Source of the DNA: Mesorhizobium ciceri biovar biserrulae WSM1271
GTDB taxonomy: Bacteria; Pseudomonadota; Alphaproteobacteria; Rhizobiales; Rhizobiaceae
Direction of reading: 5' to 3'
NCBI RefSeq assembly: GCF_000185905.1
Contig: NC_014923.1
Location: 2,565,501 to 2,629,500 of the forward strand
DNA length: 64,000 bases
Positions 51,334 to 60,066 of the stretch are shown here, one piece after another. The notes below the pieces were generated by a model that was not told where the DNA came from, did no database searches, and saw only the letters and a program-made list of their open reading frames with translations. Made by a program: the position numbers and the translations under genes. Numbering within the stretch: the stretch's first letter is position 1; each line of letters opens with the position of its first letter.

Positions 51334-52827
51334 CTAGGCGACGTCCAGACAGAGATACTTCAGATCGGTGAAGGCTTCGAGCCCGTGGCGCGAGCCTTCG
51401 CGCCCGATGCCCGATTGCTTGACGCCGCCGAACGGGATCGGCGCGCCGGTGATCTTGACGCGGTTGATGGCGACCATGCCGTAGTCGAGCGCGCGGCCCA
51501 TGCGCTGCTGCCGGCCACCATTCTCGGTCACGACATAGGCGACGAGGCCATACTCGGTGGCGTTGGCGCGGGCAATCACGTCATCCTCGCTGTCGAACGG
51601 CGTCACGGCGGCAACCGGGCCAAACGTCTCCTCGCGCATGATCAGCGCTTCGTCACTGACATCGGCCAGCAGCGTCGGCTGGTAGAACAGCGGGCCGGCC
51701 TGGTGCCGCTTGCCGCCGGTGAGGCAGCGCGCGCCGTGAGCGATGGCATCGGCGATCTGTTCCTCCACCTTCTTGATGGCGCGCTCATGCATCAGCGGCC
51801 CGATGTCGATCTTCTCGGCTAGGCCATTGCCGGTCCGCAGCGTCTCGATGCGCTTGGCGAAGGCGGCGCAGAACCGATCGTAGATCGGACGCTGGACGTA
51901 GATGCGGTTGGCGGCGAGGCAGTCCTGGCCCGACGTGGCGAATTTGGCGTCGATGGCGATATCAACCGCTTTGTCCAGATCTGCATCGGCAAAGACGATC
52001 AGCGGGGCATGACCGCCAAGCTCCATCACCAGCCGCTTCATGGTCGGCGCGCTCTGGGCGGCGATCAGCCGGCCGATCTCGGTCGAGCCGGTGAAGCTCA
52101 TGGCACGCACGCGCGGATCATCGCACATCCGGCCAACGATCGTCGAAGCCTTGCCGGTGACGATGTTGAAGACGCCCACGGGCAGGCCGGCGCGCTCGCC
52201 AAGTTCGGCCAGCGCCAGCGCCGACAGCGGCGTTTCCGAGGACGGATGCGCGACGATGGTGCAGCCGGCGGCAAGGGCGGCGGCTGCCTTACGGGTCAGC
52301 ATGGCCGACGGAAAATTCCACGGCGTGACGACGCCGACGACGCCGAGCGGCTCGCGCCGCACCATCATCTCGGCGTTCGGGAGATGGCTGGTGACGCTCT
52401 CGGCGTTCAGGCGTTTTGCTTCTTCGGCATACCATTCGACGAAGGAGGCGGCGTAGTCGATCTCGCCCAGTGATTCCTGCAGTGGCTTGCCCTGTTCAAG
52501 CGTCATCAGCAGAGCCAGATCATCCTTGGCGCCGACGATCAGCTCGAACCATTTTCGTAAAATTGTCGAGCGCTCCTGCGGCAACAGCGCCCGCCAGGCC
52601 GGGAAGGCGCGCGCCGCGGCATCGATCGCCTTTGTCGTCTGCCGGCCATCGAGCGCGGCGACGAAAGCGACGGTCGTGCCGGTGGCCGGATCGGTGACCT
52701 CGAAGCTTTCGGCAGCCTCGCTTGCGGTCCAGTGGCCATCGACATAGGCGAGTTCGCGCAGCAGCCGGCGGTCGGCGAGGCCGTCGAGCGCTTCATGGCG
52801 ATGCGAGCGGGCGAAATGCGCGGACAT
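51334..52827 (-). CDS. doeC: Aldehyde dehydrogenase of ectoine breakdown (Ssd/DoeC)
   Basis: A 497-residue NAD(P)-dependent aldehyde dehydrogenase of the succinate-semialdehyde type. It has VTPWNFPSAMLTRKAAAALA, FTGSTEIGRLIA, catalytic Glu in LELGGHAPLIVF and Cys303 in GQDCLAANRIYV. The usual GQVC context is GQDC here, a minor change. In the ectoine pathway it oxidises aspartate semialdehyde to aspartate. ATG 52827 has GGGAGG upstream; a TTG two codons earlier is less likely. Two palindromes upstream are probable AsnC sites. Confidence 0.88.
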   Translation of the reverse strand: MSAHFARSHRHEALDGLADRRLLRELAYVDGHWTASEAAESFEVTDPATGTTVAFVAALDGRQTTKAIDAAARAFPAWRALLPQERSTILRKWFELIVGAKDDLALLMTLEQGKPLQESLGEIDYAASFVEWYAEEAKRLNAESVTSHLPNAEMMVRREPLGVVGVVTPWNFPSAMLTRKAAAALAAGCTIVAHPSSETPLSALALAELGERAGLPVGVFNIVTGKASTIVGRMCDDPRVRAMSFTGSTEIGRLIAAQSAPTMKRLVMELGGHAPLIVFADADLDKAVDIAIDAKFATSGQDCLAANRIYVQRPIYDRFCAAFAKRIETLRTGNGLAEKIDIGPLMHERAIKKVEEQIADAIAHGARCLTGGKRHQAGPLFYQPTLLADVSDEALIMREETFGPVAAVTPFDSEDDVIARANATEYGLVAYVVTENGGRQQRMGRALDYGMVAINRVKITGAPIPFGGVKQSGIGREGSRHGLEAFTDLKYLCLDVA

Positions 52828-52908
52828 GGTCAAAGCCTCCCGGTTCGGACTGATGCGGGAAGACTATCCGCCCGATGCAGATAGAGAGGCTGTTTGGAAG
52901 TCCTGGCG

Positions 52909-52952
52909 TAGAGAGACTCTCTCTATCGGGTTGCCCGGCGAGAGAATCTCTC
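52909..52952. promoter_or_regulatory. Two GAGAGA palindromes between asnC and ssd
   Basis: TAGAGAGACTCTCTCTA (52909-52925) is a 17-base palindrome with one central base, and GAGAGAATCTCTC (52940-52952) a 13-base palindrome of the same type, 29 bases centre to centre. They lie in the space before ssd on the minus strand, so they are natural targets of the adjacent AsnC/DoeX regulator. Confidence 0.65.
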
Positions 52953-52957
52953 CGCTC

Positions 52958-53449
52958 CTATGACGACGCCGGCAAAAGCTCTGCGATGGGCAGCGCCACC
53001 TCGTCCTTCACGGTCTTGATGACGATGTAGGTGAAGTAACGATCGATGCCGATCTCGCGGTCCAGCAAGCCATCGACCAGCCGCTGATAGGCGTCGATGT
53101 CGCGCGCCATTACCTTCAACAGATAGTCGACGCCGCCGCCGACAGACCAGCAGGCGACGATCTCGGGAACATCGCGTATAACGCGCTCGAAGCGGTCGAA
53201 ATCGGCCTGGCGGTGGTTGGCCAGCGTCACCTCCATCAGCACGGTGGCAACGGGTGCCACGACGCGCATGGCGATCCTGGCGTGATAGCCCGAGACGATG
53301 CCGGCCTTTTCCAGCTTGCGCAACCGCATCCAGCACGGCGTCGGAGACAGGCCGACCTGCTCGGCCAGCGCCAGCTTGGTGATGCGCCCGTCGCGCTGGA
53401 TGGCGTCGAGGATTTTCAGGTCGATCGGGTCGAGTTTCGCTGATGTCAT
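52958..53449 (-). CDS. doeX: AsnC/Lrp-family regulator of ectoine breakdown
   Basis: A 163-residue Lrp-type regulator with an HTH domain (about 5-65, LALAEQVGLSPTPCWMRLRK) and an AsnC ligand domain (about 75-150, with ACWSVGGGVDYLLKVMARD). In ectoine loci of Halomonas and rhizobia an AsnC regulator accompanies the catabolic genes. It is the first gene of the minus arm and faces enuR with 81 bases between. Likely ligands are pathway intermediates. Confidence 0.88.
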   Translation of the reverse strand: MTSAKLDPIDLKILDAIQRDGRITKLALAEQVGLSPTPCWMRLRKLEKAGIVSGYHARIAMRVVAPVATVLMEVTLANHRQADFDRFERVIRDVPEIVACWSVGGGVDYLLKVMARDIDAYQRLVDGLLDREIGIDRYFTYIVIKTVKDEVALPIAELLPASS

Positions 53450-53530
53450 CAGGGCTCACTTTTTCGTCGAGTACCATGACGGCGCATTATTTCGATTGTC
53501 AATTGCACTGATTTCGATCTCTAATAAGTC

Positions 53531-54916
53531 ATGACATTGTGGCAACCCGATCCCGCGCTTATCCGGCGGCCGGCCTATCAGTCGCTGGCCGACCAGTTCG
53601 CGCGCGCCATCCATGACGGACGCCTTGCCAATGGCGCGCGGTTGCCGACCCATCGCAGGCTGGCCGACGACCTCAAGCTTTCGGTGCAGACGGTCAGCCG
53701 CGCCTATGAGGAACTGATCCGGCGCGGCCTGATTTCGGGCGAGATCGGCCGCGGCAGCTTCGTCCAGACGCAGCGCCGCGAGCCCGAGCCGCCCTATCTG
53801 CCGGAGCGGCTCGGTGAAGTCATCGACCTTTCGATCCTGAAACCGGTCTGCGAGCCGATGCATCTTGAGCGGCTGAAGCAGGCACTGGGATGGCTGGCCG
53901 AGAACCTGCCGTCGAGTTCAGCACTTTCGTTCCGGCCCAACATGGTGTTTCCCCGCCACCGCGCGGTGGCAGTCGAATGGTTGAGACTGTGCGGCCTCGA
54001 TGCATCGCCGCAGAACGTCAGCCTGACCAACGGCGCCACCGCCGGCATGACAGTGGCGCTGATGAGCGTCGCGCCGCCGGGCTCTACGGTCGCCACGGAG
54101 GCGATCGGCCACCATACGCTGGTGCCGTTGGCACGCTATCTCGGCTTCAACCTGGAAGGCCTGCCGATCGACGACAACGGCCTGATTCCGGAAGCGCTGG
54201 ATGAGGCCTGCCGGCTTTCCGACATCCGCGCGGTCTTCGTGCAGCCCTCGGTCATCAATCCGACGGCGACGCTGATGGATGCGCGGCGGCGAGAAGAGAT
54301 CGCGGCGGTCGCGCGCAAGCACGATATTGCCATCATCGAGAACGATGTGCTGGGTCCGCTGGTCGAAGACCGGCCGCCGCCGGTTGCCGCGTTCGCGCCG
54401 GAGCGCACGCTCTACGTCACCTCCTTCACCAAGATCACCGTGCCCGGCCTGCGCATCGGCTATCTGGCCGCACCCGACCGCTACGTCGCCGCCGTCGCCA
54501 ACCGGCATCTGGTTTCGAACTGGATGGCGACGCCGCTGGTGGCCGAGATCGCCACCAAATGGGTGACCGACGGCACGGCGATGGAGCTTGTCCACTGGCA
54601 GCGCGCGGCTTTGCGGCGCCGGCAGGATATTGCAGCGCAGGTGCTGGCGGGGGTCGACTATCGCGCCCGGCGAGACGGGCTGCATGTCTGGCTTCAACTG
54701 CCCGCGGACCGTGCCGAGGAAAGCTTTGTCGCCCAGGCCCGCCTGCAAGGCGTGGCTATCGCGCCCGGAACATCCTTCCGTATTTCGGGTGCGCCCTGGC
54801 ACCCGGCGGTGCGTATCTCGCTGGGTTCGACCACCGAGGGGGAACTGCGCGCCGGCCTCGGCGTTGTCACCAAGCTGCTGCTTGGCGATCCGGAGCATCT
54901 GCTGCTCGCAATCTAG
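53531..54916 (+). CDS. enuR: MocR/PdxR-type regulator EnuR
   Basis: A 461-residue GntR-MocR protein. A winged helix (about 10-80, LADDLKLSVQTVSRAYEELI) is fused to a type I aminotransferase fold (about 95-460). The PLP lysine is Lys301 in YVTSFTKITVPGLRIG. EnuR represses ectoine uptake and catabolic genes and is released by alpha-acetyl-diaminobutyrate bound to its PLP. The position directly before ehuA, in the same direction, fits. Direct repeats in the gap to ehuA are its probable operator. Confidence 0.92.
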   Translation: MTLWQPDPALIRRPAYQSLADQFARAIHDGRLANGARLPTHRRLADDLKLSVQTVSRAYEELIRRGLISGEIGRGSFVQTQRREPEPPYLPERLGEVIDLSILKPVCEPMHLERLKQALGWLAENLPSSSALSFRPNMVFPRHRAVAVEWLRLCGLDASPQNVSLTNGATAGMTVALMSVAPPGSTVATEAIGHHTLVPLARYLGFNLEGLPIDDNGLIPEALDEACRLSDIRAVFVQPSVINPTATLMDARRREEIAAVARKHDIAIIENDVLGPLVEDRPPPVAAFAPERTLYVTSFTKITVPGLRIGYLAAPDRYVAAVANRHLVSNWMATPLVAEIATKWVTDGTAMELVHWQRAALRRRQDIAAQVLAGVDYRARRDGLHVWLQLPADRAEESFVAQARLQGVAIAPGTSFRISGAPWHPAVRISLGSTTEGELRAGLGVVTKLLLGDPEHLLLAI

Positions 54917-54951
54917 GTCCGGTTTGCCCGGAAATTGTGCGGAATCAGAAT

Positions 54952-54986
54952 AATTGTCATGATATTATTTTCCCAATTGACATGAT
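54952..54986. promoter_or_regulatory. Direct repeats upstream of ehuA, probable EnuR operator
   Basis: AATTGTCATGAT (54952-54963) and AATTGACATGAT (54975-54986) differ at one base and are 23 bases apart, about two helical turns. MocR-type regulators usually bind direct repeats. TTGACA inside the second copy could be a -35 element, so binding would block the promoter. Confidence 0.65.
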
Positions 54987-55042
54987 TTGGCGCGTTCCGC
55001 ATCGTTAAGGGGCATAGGCTTCTCCAGCACGGGGAAATACAT

Positions 55043-55834
55043 TTGTCCGCATCAGCGCCCATCATCAAGATCGACAGCATCTCGAAAAGCTTCGGCAGCT
55101 TCAAGGTGCTGGACGGCCTGTCGATGCAAGTCATGCCCGGCGAGAAGCTGGCACTGATCGGCCCGTCGGGTTCGGGCAAGACGACGATCCTGCGCATCCT
55201 GATGACGCTGGAGCGCATCGATGGCGGTCATATCCAGATCGACGGCGAGCAGCTCTATCACATGGAGCGCAATGGCCAGCTGTTGCCCGCCGATGAGCGG
55301 CATCTGACAAGGATGCGCCAGAAGATCGGCATGGTGTTCCAGCTGTTCAACCTGTTTCCGCACAAGTGCGTCATGGACAATGTCACGCTGGCGCCGATGC
55401 TGACCAAGGGCACGCCGCGTGCCGCCGCCGAAAAGCGGGCGATGGAACTGCTCGAAATGGTCGGCATGGCCGACAAGGCCAAGAACATGCCGGCGCAGCT
55501 GTCCGGTGGGCAGAAGCAACGCGTGGCGATCGCTCGGGCGCTGGCGCTGTCGCCGAAGATCATGCTGTTCGACGAGGTGACGTCGGCGCTCGATCCAGAG
55601 CTGGTCGAGGAGGTGATGAACGTCATGCGCAAGCTCGCCGCCGAGACCGACATGACCATGCTGCTGGTCACCCACGAGATGGGCTTTGCCCATGATTTCG
55701 CCGACCGGGTGCTGTTCTTCGATCGCGGCAGGATCGTCGAAGAAGGCAAACCGGACGAGATTTTCCGCAATCCCAAGCAGGAGCGCACGCAAGGTTTCCT
55801 GAAGAAGATCATCGCGGCCGGACATCGGGTCTGA
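55043..55834 (+). CDS. ehuA: Ectoine/hydroxyectoine ABC transporter ATPase EhuA
   Basis: A 263-residue polar amino acid-type ATPase: Walker A GPSGSGKT at 40-47, Q-loop MVFQLFNLFPH, signature LSGGQKQR, Walker B IMLFDEVTSALDPE and switch His in LLVTHEMGF. The start is TTG 55043, with GGGGA upstream. It energises EhuC and EhuD at the inner membrane. It is the first gene of the plus arm after enuR, and 87 bases separate it from ehuB. Confidence 0.94.
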   Translation: MSASAPIIKIDSISKSFGSFKVLDGLSMQVMPGEKLALIGPSGSGKTTILRILMTLERIDGGHIQIDGEQLYHMERNGQLLPADERHLTRMRQKIGMVFQLFNLFPHKCVMDNVTLAPMLTKGTPRAAAEKRAMELLEMVGMADKAKNMPAQLSGGQKQRVAIARALALSPKIMLFDEVTSALDPELVEEVMNVMRKLAAETDMTMLLVTHEMGFAHDFADRVLFFDRGRIVEEGKPDEIFRNPKQERTQGFLKKIIAAGHRV

Positions 55835-55921
55835 CCGCAATGCCCAGGGCGACGAAGTCGTCCCGAGGCGGCGAGGGCCGCCATGCAACAAAGCAAGACA
55901 AGAAACAAGGAGTTGGGAACA

Positions 55922-56773
55922 ATGAACAAACTTGGCATTCTGGCCGGCGTTGCCGGTCTTGCACTGACGGCGGTGCTGGCCGCCTCGATCCCCGGTTCGG
56001 CCGATGACAGCAAGCTCGAGCAGCTCAAGGCGCAAGGTTTCGCCCGCCTCGCCATCGCCAACGAGCCGCCCTATACGGCGGTCGCCGCCGACGGCAAGGT
56101 TTCGGGTGCCGCGCCTGATGTGGCCCGCGAGATATTCAAGCGGCTCGGCGTCGCCGACGTTGCCGCTTCGATCTCCGAATATGGCGCCATGATCCCCGGC
56201 CTGCAGGCCGGTCGCTTCGATGTCGTCACCGCCGGCCTGTTCATGAAGCCGGAGCGCTGTGCTGCGGTCGCCTATTCGGAACCCGTGCTGTGCGACGCCG
56301 AGGCGATGCTGGTGAAGAAAGGCAATCCAAAGGGCTTCAAGAGCTATGAGGATGTCGCCAAGGATACGACTGCGACCATCGGCGCGCCGGGCGGCGGCAC
56401 CGAGGAGAAGCTCGCGCTCAATGCCGGCGTGCCACGCGATCGCGTCATCGTCGTGCCGGATGGCCAGAGTGGCGTGAAGATGCTCCAGGATGGCCGCATC
56501 GACGCTTATTCGCTACCCGTCCTGTCGATCAATGATCTGGTCAAGAAGGCCAACGATCCGAACCTCGAAGTCATCGCTCCGGTGCAGGGCGCACCGGTCT
56601 ATTGCGACGGCGCCGCTTTCAAGAAGGGCGACGAGGCACTGCGCGACGCCTTCGATGTGGAACTGGCCAAGATGAAGAAATCGGGCGAGTTCGCCAAGAT
56701 CATCGAGCCCTACGGCTTCTCGGCGGCAGCCGCGATGTCGACCAGCCGCGACAAGCTCTGCGCGGCGAAGTGA
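55922..56773 (+). CDS. ehuB: Ectoine/hydroxyectoine-binding protein EhuB
   Basis: A 283-residue periplasmic protein. The signal peptide ends at GSA-DDS (residue 27). With that cleavage the mature numbering reproduces the binding residues I recall for S. meliloti EhuB: Glu21 (ANEPPYT), position 24, Tyr60 (ISEYGAM), Phe80 and Arg85 (GLFMKPER). Position 24 is Tyr here where I recall Phe, which keeps the aromatic cage. ATG 55922 has AAGGAG upstream. A large palindromic element follows the stop, before ehuC. Confidence 0.95.
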   Translation: MNKLGILAGVAGLALTAVLAASIPGSADDSKLEQLKAQGFARLAIANEPPYTAVAADGKVSGAAPDVAREIFKRLGVADVAASISEYGAMIPGLQAGRFDVVTAGLFMKPERCAAVAYSEPVLCDAEAMLVKKGNPKGFKSYEDVAKDTTATIGAPGGGTEEKLALNAGVPRDRVIVVPDGQSGVKMLQDGRIDAYSLPVLSINDLVKKANDPNLEVIAPVQGAPVYCDGAAFKKGDEALRDAFDVELAKMKKSGEFAKIIEPYGFSAAAAMSTSRDKLCAAK

Positions 56774-56778
56774 TCCTT

Positions 56779-56906
56779 CCTTCTCCCCGTTCAACGGGGA
56801 GAAGGTGTCACGAAGTGACGGATGAGGGGCGGCGCCAAACCTTCGCAAGTTCGCGCCGCCCCTCATCTGCCTGCCGGCATCTTCTCCCCGTAAACGGGGA
56901 GAAGAT
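56779..56906. repeat. Composite palindromic element between ehuB and ehuC
   Basis: Four hairpins in a row. A 12-bp stem CCTTCTCCCCGT/ACGGGGAGAAGG lies at 56779-56805, and GTCAC-GAA-GTGAC at 56807-56819. A 15-bp stem (56821-56835 with 56853-56867) and a 13-bp stem of CTTCTCCCCGT type at 56879-56906 complete it. The first and last share the same core. It looks like a mobile rhizobial intergenic repeat. Lying after the binding-protein gene, it could stabilise ehuB mRNA and lower permease expression. Confidence 0.85.
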
Positions 56907-56930
56907 GCTAAACCCAACGTTGGAAACCGA

Positions 56931-57590
56931 ATGACCCAGTGGTCCGGCTATTTCGGCCTGATATTGCAGGGAGCGCTTGTCACCATCGAGCTGACGCTGA
57001 TGGGGTCGGTGCTGGCGCTGATCATGGCCTTCCTCGCCGGCATGGGGCGCGTGTCGCGCTTCTTTGCGCTGCGTTGGTTGGCCACCGCCTACATCGAGTT
57101 CTTCCGCGGCACCTCGATCTTCGTGCAGTTGTTCTGGGCCTATTTCGTGCTGCCCTTCATCGGCATTTCGCTGACCCCGTTGCAGGCCGGCGTGCTGGCG
57201 CTCGGCCTCAATGTCGGCGCCTACGCCGCCGAAGTGGTGCGCGGTGCCATCCAGTCGATCGGCCGCGAACAGTATGAGGCCTGCACAGCGCTCAATCTCG
57301 GCCGCTGGCAAGGCATGCGCCACATCATCCTGCCACAGGCGCTGCTGGTGATGCTGCCGACCTTTGGCAACAATGCCATCGAATTGCTCAAGGCGACCGC
57401 CGTGGTGTCGCTGATCTCGCTCACCGACCTGACCTTCCAGGCGCAGGTGGTGCGCGCCCAGACCGGCAACACCCTGGTGCCGTTCACCACCATCCTGATC
57501 ATCTATTTCATCCTCGCCCTGCTCATCTCGTGGGGCGTGCGCTCGCTGGAACGACGCATGGCGCGCGGCCTCGACGGGGTGCGTGCCTGA
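56931..57590 (+). CDS. ehuC: Ectoine/hydroxyectoine ABC transporter permease EhuC
   Basis: A 219-residue HisM/HisQ-type permease with about five membrane segments. The N-terminal GALVTIELTLMGSVLALIMA, FRGTSIFVQLFW and the EAA loop EACTALNLGRWQGMRHIILP are typical. It pairs with EhuD. The ATG follows the palindromic element by 24 bases and has a poor ribosome site, which may further lower its synthesis relative to EhuB. Confidence 0.92.
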   Translation: MTQWSGYFGLILQGALVTIELTLMGSVLALIMAFLAGMGRVSRFFALRWLATAYIEFFRGTSIFVQLFWAYFVLPFIGISLTPLQAGVLALGLNVGAYAAEVVRGAIQSIGREQYEACTALNLGRWQGMRHIILPQALLVMLPTFGNNAIELLKATAVVSLISLTDLTFQAQVVRAQTGNTLVPFTTILIIYFILALLISWGVRSLERRMARGLDGVRA

Positions 57591-57624
57591 TGGCCAACTC
57601 CCTTGTGATAAATTGGGCCTACTG

Positions 57625-58284
57625 ATGGAATGGGATTGGAATTTCGTCTGGGAAATCATGCCAACGCTGATCCAGGGCGTGAAGATCACCATCCTGGCGA
57701 CGCTGCTCGGCTCGGTGCTGGCGGCGATCGTCGGGCTTGGCATTGCGCTGGCGCGCCGCTCGCCCAACAAGGCGTTGTCGCGCACGGTCGGCTGGGCGGC
57801 TGAATTCATCCGCGGCACGCCGCTGCTGGTGCAGCTCTATTTCATCTTCTACGTGCTGCCCGACATCGGCATCCTGCTGCCGCCGCTGGTCGCCGGTGTC
57901 ATCGGGCTCGGGCTGCATTACGGCACCTATACGGCCGAGGTGTATCGTGCCGGCATCGACAATGTGCCGCGCGGCCAATGGGAGGCCGCCAAGGCGTGCA
58001 ATTTGAGCGCCAGTCAGACCTGGACCCACATCATCATTCCGCAGGCTATCCCACCGATGATTCCGGCGCTCGCCAATTACTTTATCGCCATGTTCAAGGA
58101 AACGCCGCTGCTGTCGGCGATCACCGTGCTGGAACTGATGAACCAGGCCAAAAGCGTCGCCAACACCTACTATCGCTATATCGAGCCGATCACCCTGGTC
58201 GGTGCTTTCTTCCTGGTCATCAGTCTGTTTTCGGTCGTGTTGCTGCGCTGGCTGGAACGCCGCTACGGCAAGATCGAGAGGTAA
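57625..58284 (+). CDS. ehuD: Ectoine/hydroxyectoine ABC transporter permease EhuD
   Basis: A 219-residue HisM/HisQ-type permease: WEIMPTLIQGVKITILATLL at the start, FIRGTPLLVQLYFIFYVLP and EAAKACNLSASQTWTHIIIP as the EAA loop. ATG 57625 (MEWDWNFVWEIMP) fits the family start; a GTG at 57583 would overlap ehuC and add a polar leader. It completes the importer EhuABCD. Confidence 0.92.
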   Translation: MEWDWNFVWEIMPTLIQGVKITILATLLGSVLAAIVGLGIALARRSPNKALSRTVGWAAEFIRGTPLLVQLYFIFYVLPDIGILLPPLVAGVIGLGLHYGTYTAEVYRAGIDNVPRGQWEAAKACNLSASQTWTHIIIPQAIPPMIPALANYFIAMFKETPLLSAITVLELMNQAKSVANTYYRYIEPITLVGAFFLVISLFSVVLLRWLERRYGKIER

Positions 58285-58287
58285 CCG

Positions 58288-59064
58288 ATGAAACCTTTGC
58301 CCGAGATCAAGGTATATCCAAAACGGCCGGCACTGGATGCGCGTCCGCTGGAGCGGCGCATCGGCCTGATCATCCTGGCCACCGACCACACCAGCGAACC
58401 GGATTTCCGCCGCATGGTGGCGAGCGAACGCGTCGGCGTCTATGTCGCGCGCATTCCCTATGCCAACCCGACAACGCCCGAAAACCTGCGCAAGATGCAG
58501 CCGGCGCTGACGGCGGGCGCGGCCCTGATCCTGCCGGATGAGCCACTCGATGCCGTCTGCTATTCCTGCACTTCGGCCTCGGTGGTGATCGGCGATGCCG
58601 AGATCGAGGCGGCGATCCAGGTCGCAAAGCCGGACGTGCCGGTAATCACGCCGCCGATGGCGGGCGTGCGCGGGCTGCGTGCGCTGGGCGCAAGCAAGAT
58701 CAGCATCCTCACTCCCTACACGGTCGAGACATCCAGGCCGATGGCCGCCTATTTCGCGGCGCACGGCTTCGAGATCGCCAGCTTCACCTGCCTCGGTTTC
58801 GAGGACGACCGCGAGATGGCGCGCATCGCACCGGCGGCCCTCGTCGAACTGGCGCGTGAGGCGACCGACGCCAGCGCCGATGCGCTGTTCGTCTCCTGCA
58901 CGGCGCTGCGTAGCGCCCTCGCGGTCACCGGCATGGAAAAAACTATTGGACGTCCCGTGGTGACCAGCAACCAGGCGACCGCCTGGAATTGTCTGCGGCT
59001 GTGCGGAGATGACACGCCGCGTCCCGAATTCGGCCGTCTGATGACGCAGCCATTTGCCGCCTGA
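58288..59064 (+). CDS. eutA: EutA, maleate isomerase/Asp-Glu racemase-like protein of hydroxyectoine use
   Basis: A 258-residue protein of the Asp/Glu racemase superfamily. Two cysteines sit in CYSCTSASVVIGD (about residues 90-102) and FVSCTALRSAL (about 202-212), the usual catalytic pair of racemases and maleate isomerases. EutA acts with EutB and EutC to turn 5-hydroxyectoine into ectoine; its exact step is not settled, perhaps a change of stereochemistry. It starts 3 bases after ehuD. Confidence 0.92.
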   Translation: MKPLPEIKVYPKRPALDARPLERRIGLIILATDHTSEPDFRRMVASERVGVYVARIPYANPTTPENLRKMQPALTAGAALILPDEPLDAVCYSCTSASVVIGDAEIEAAIQVAKPDVPVITPPMAGVRGLRALGASKISILTPYTVETSRPMAAYFAAHGFEIASFTCLGFEDDREMARIAPAALVELAREATDASADALFVSCTALRSALAVTGMEKTIGRPVVTSNQATAWNCLRLCGDDTPRPEFGRLMTQPFAA

Positions 59065-59067
59065 TTG

Positions 59068-60066
59068 ATGATCATGACACAGGTCACTCTTGAGCACATT
59101 CGCGCCGCGCGTGAGCGCATTGCCGGCAAGGTCGAGCGCACGCCGACCGTGCTGTCCCAAAATCTTTCCGAAGAGCTGGGCGTCCCCATCCACCTCAAGC
59201 TCGAACACCGGCAGACCACCGGCAGCTTCAAGCTGCGCGGCGCCTCGAATGCCGTCGCTTCGCTCAGCACCGCGGAGAAGACGCGTGGCGTGGTCGCGGC
59301 CTCGACCGGCAACCACGGCCGCGCGCTGGCGCATGCGGCGAAGCTTGAGGGCATGCACGCGGTGATCTGCATGTCGCGGCTGGTGCCTGAAAACAAGCTC
59401 GACGAGATCCGCCGGCTGGGCGCGGAAGTCCGCATCGTCGGCGACAGCCAGGACGATGCCCAGCAGGAGGTCGATCGGCTGGTGGCGCAAGAGGGGCTGG
59501 TTATGCTGCCGCCCTTCGACCATCCCGACATTGTCGCCGGGCAAGGCACGCTCGGGCTTGAGATGATCGAACAGGTCCCGGATGCCGCCCTCGTCCTGGT
59601 GCAGTTGTCGGGTGGCGGGCTCGCCTCAGGCGTTGCCGCGGCCATCAAAGGCGTCAGCCCCGGCACAAAGATCATCGGTGTCTCGATGGCGCGTGGCGCA
59701 GCGATGAAGGCCAGCCTCGATGCCGGCCGCCCGGTGCTGGTGGAAGAATTGCCGACGCTGGCGGATTCGCTCGGCGGCGGCATCGGCCTCGACAACCGGC
59801 TGACCTTCGCCATGTGCCGCGACCTGCTCGATGATATCGTCCTGCTTAGCGAGGACGAGATCGCCGCCGGCATCCGTCACGCCTATGCGCGCGAACGCGA
59901 AATCGTCGAGGGCGCCGGCGCGGTCGGCATCGCCGCGCTGCTCGCCGGCAAGGTCAGGTCGGACGGGCCGGTGGTCGTGCTTCTCTCCGGCCGCAACATC
60001 GATATGGACGCGCACCGCAGGATCGTCTGCGGCGAGGCGCCATCGCTCAAGGAGCACGCCGCATGA
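59068..60066 (+). CDS. eutB: EutB, threonine dehydratase-like PLP enzyme of hydroxyectoine use
   Basis: A 332-residue fold-type II PLP enzyme. The lysine is Lys55 in TTGSFKLRGA. ASTGNHGRALAHAAKL is the substrate loop and LSGGGLASGVAAAI the phosphate-binding glycine loop. It is proposed to remove the hydroxyl group of hydroxyectoine as water. Starts at 59065 (TTG), 59068 and 59074 are all possible; 59068 is the first ATG after the eutA stop. Confidence 0.92.
   Translation: MIMTQVTLEHIRAARERIAGKVERTPTVLSQNLSEELGVPIHLKLEHRQTTGSFKLRGASNAVASLSTAEKTRGVVAASTGNHGRALAHAAKLEGMHAVICMSRLVPENKLDEIRRLGAEVRIVGDSQDDAQQEVDRLVAQEGLVMLPPFDHPDIVAGQGTLGLEMIEQVPDAALVLVQLSGGGLASGVAAAIKGVSPGTKIIGVSMARGAAMKASLDAGRPVLVEELPTLADSLGGGIGLDNRLTFAMCRDLLDDIVLLSEDEIAAGIRHAYAREREIVEGAGAVGIAALLAGKVRSDGPVVVLLSGRNIDMDAHRRIVCGEAPSLKEHAA

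Noticed and set aside
57619..59544. A 641-codon minus-strand open frame across ehuD, eutA and eutB
   Set aside because: It spans three well-supported plus-strand genes and shows no motif.
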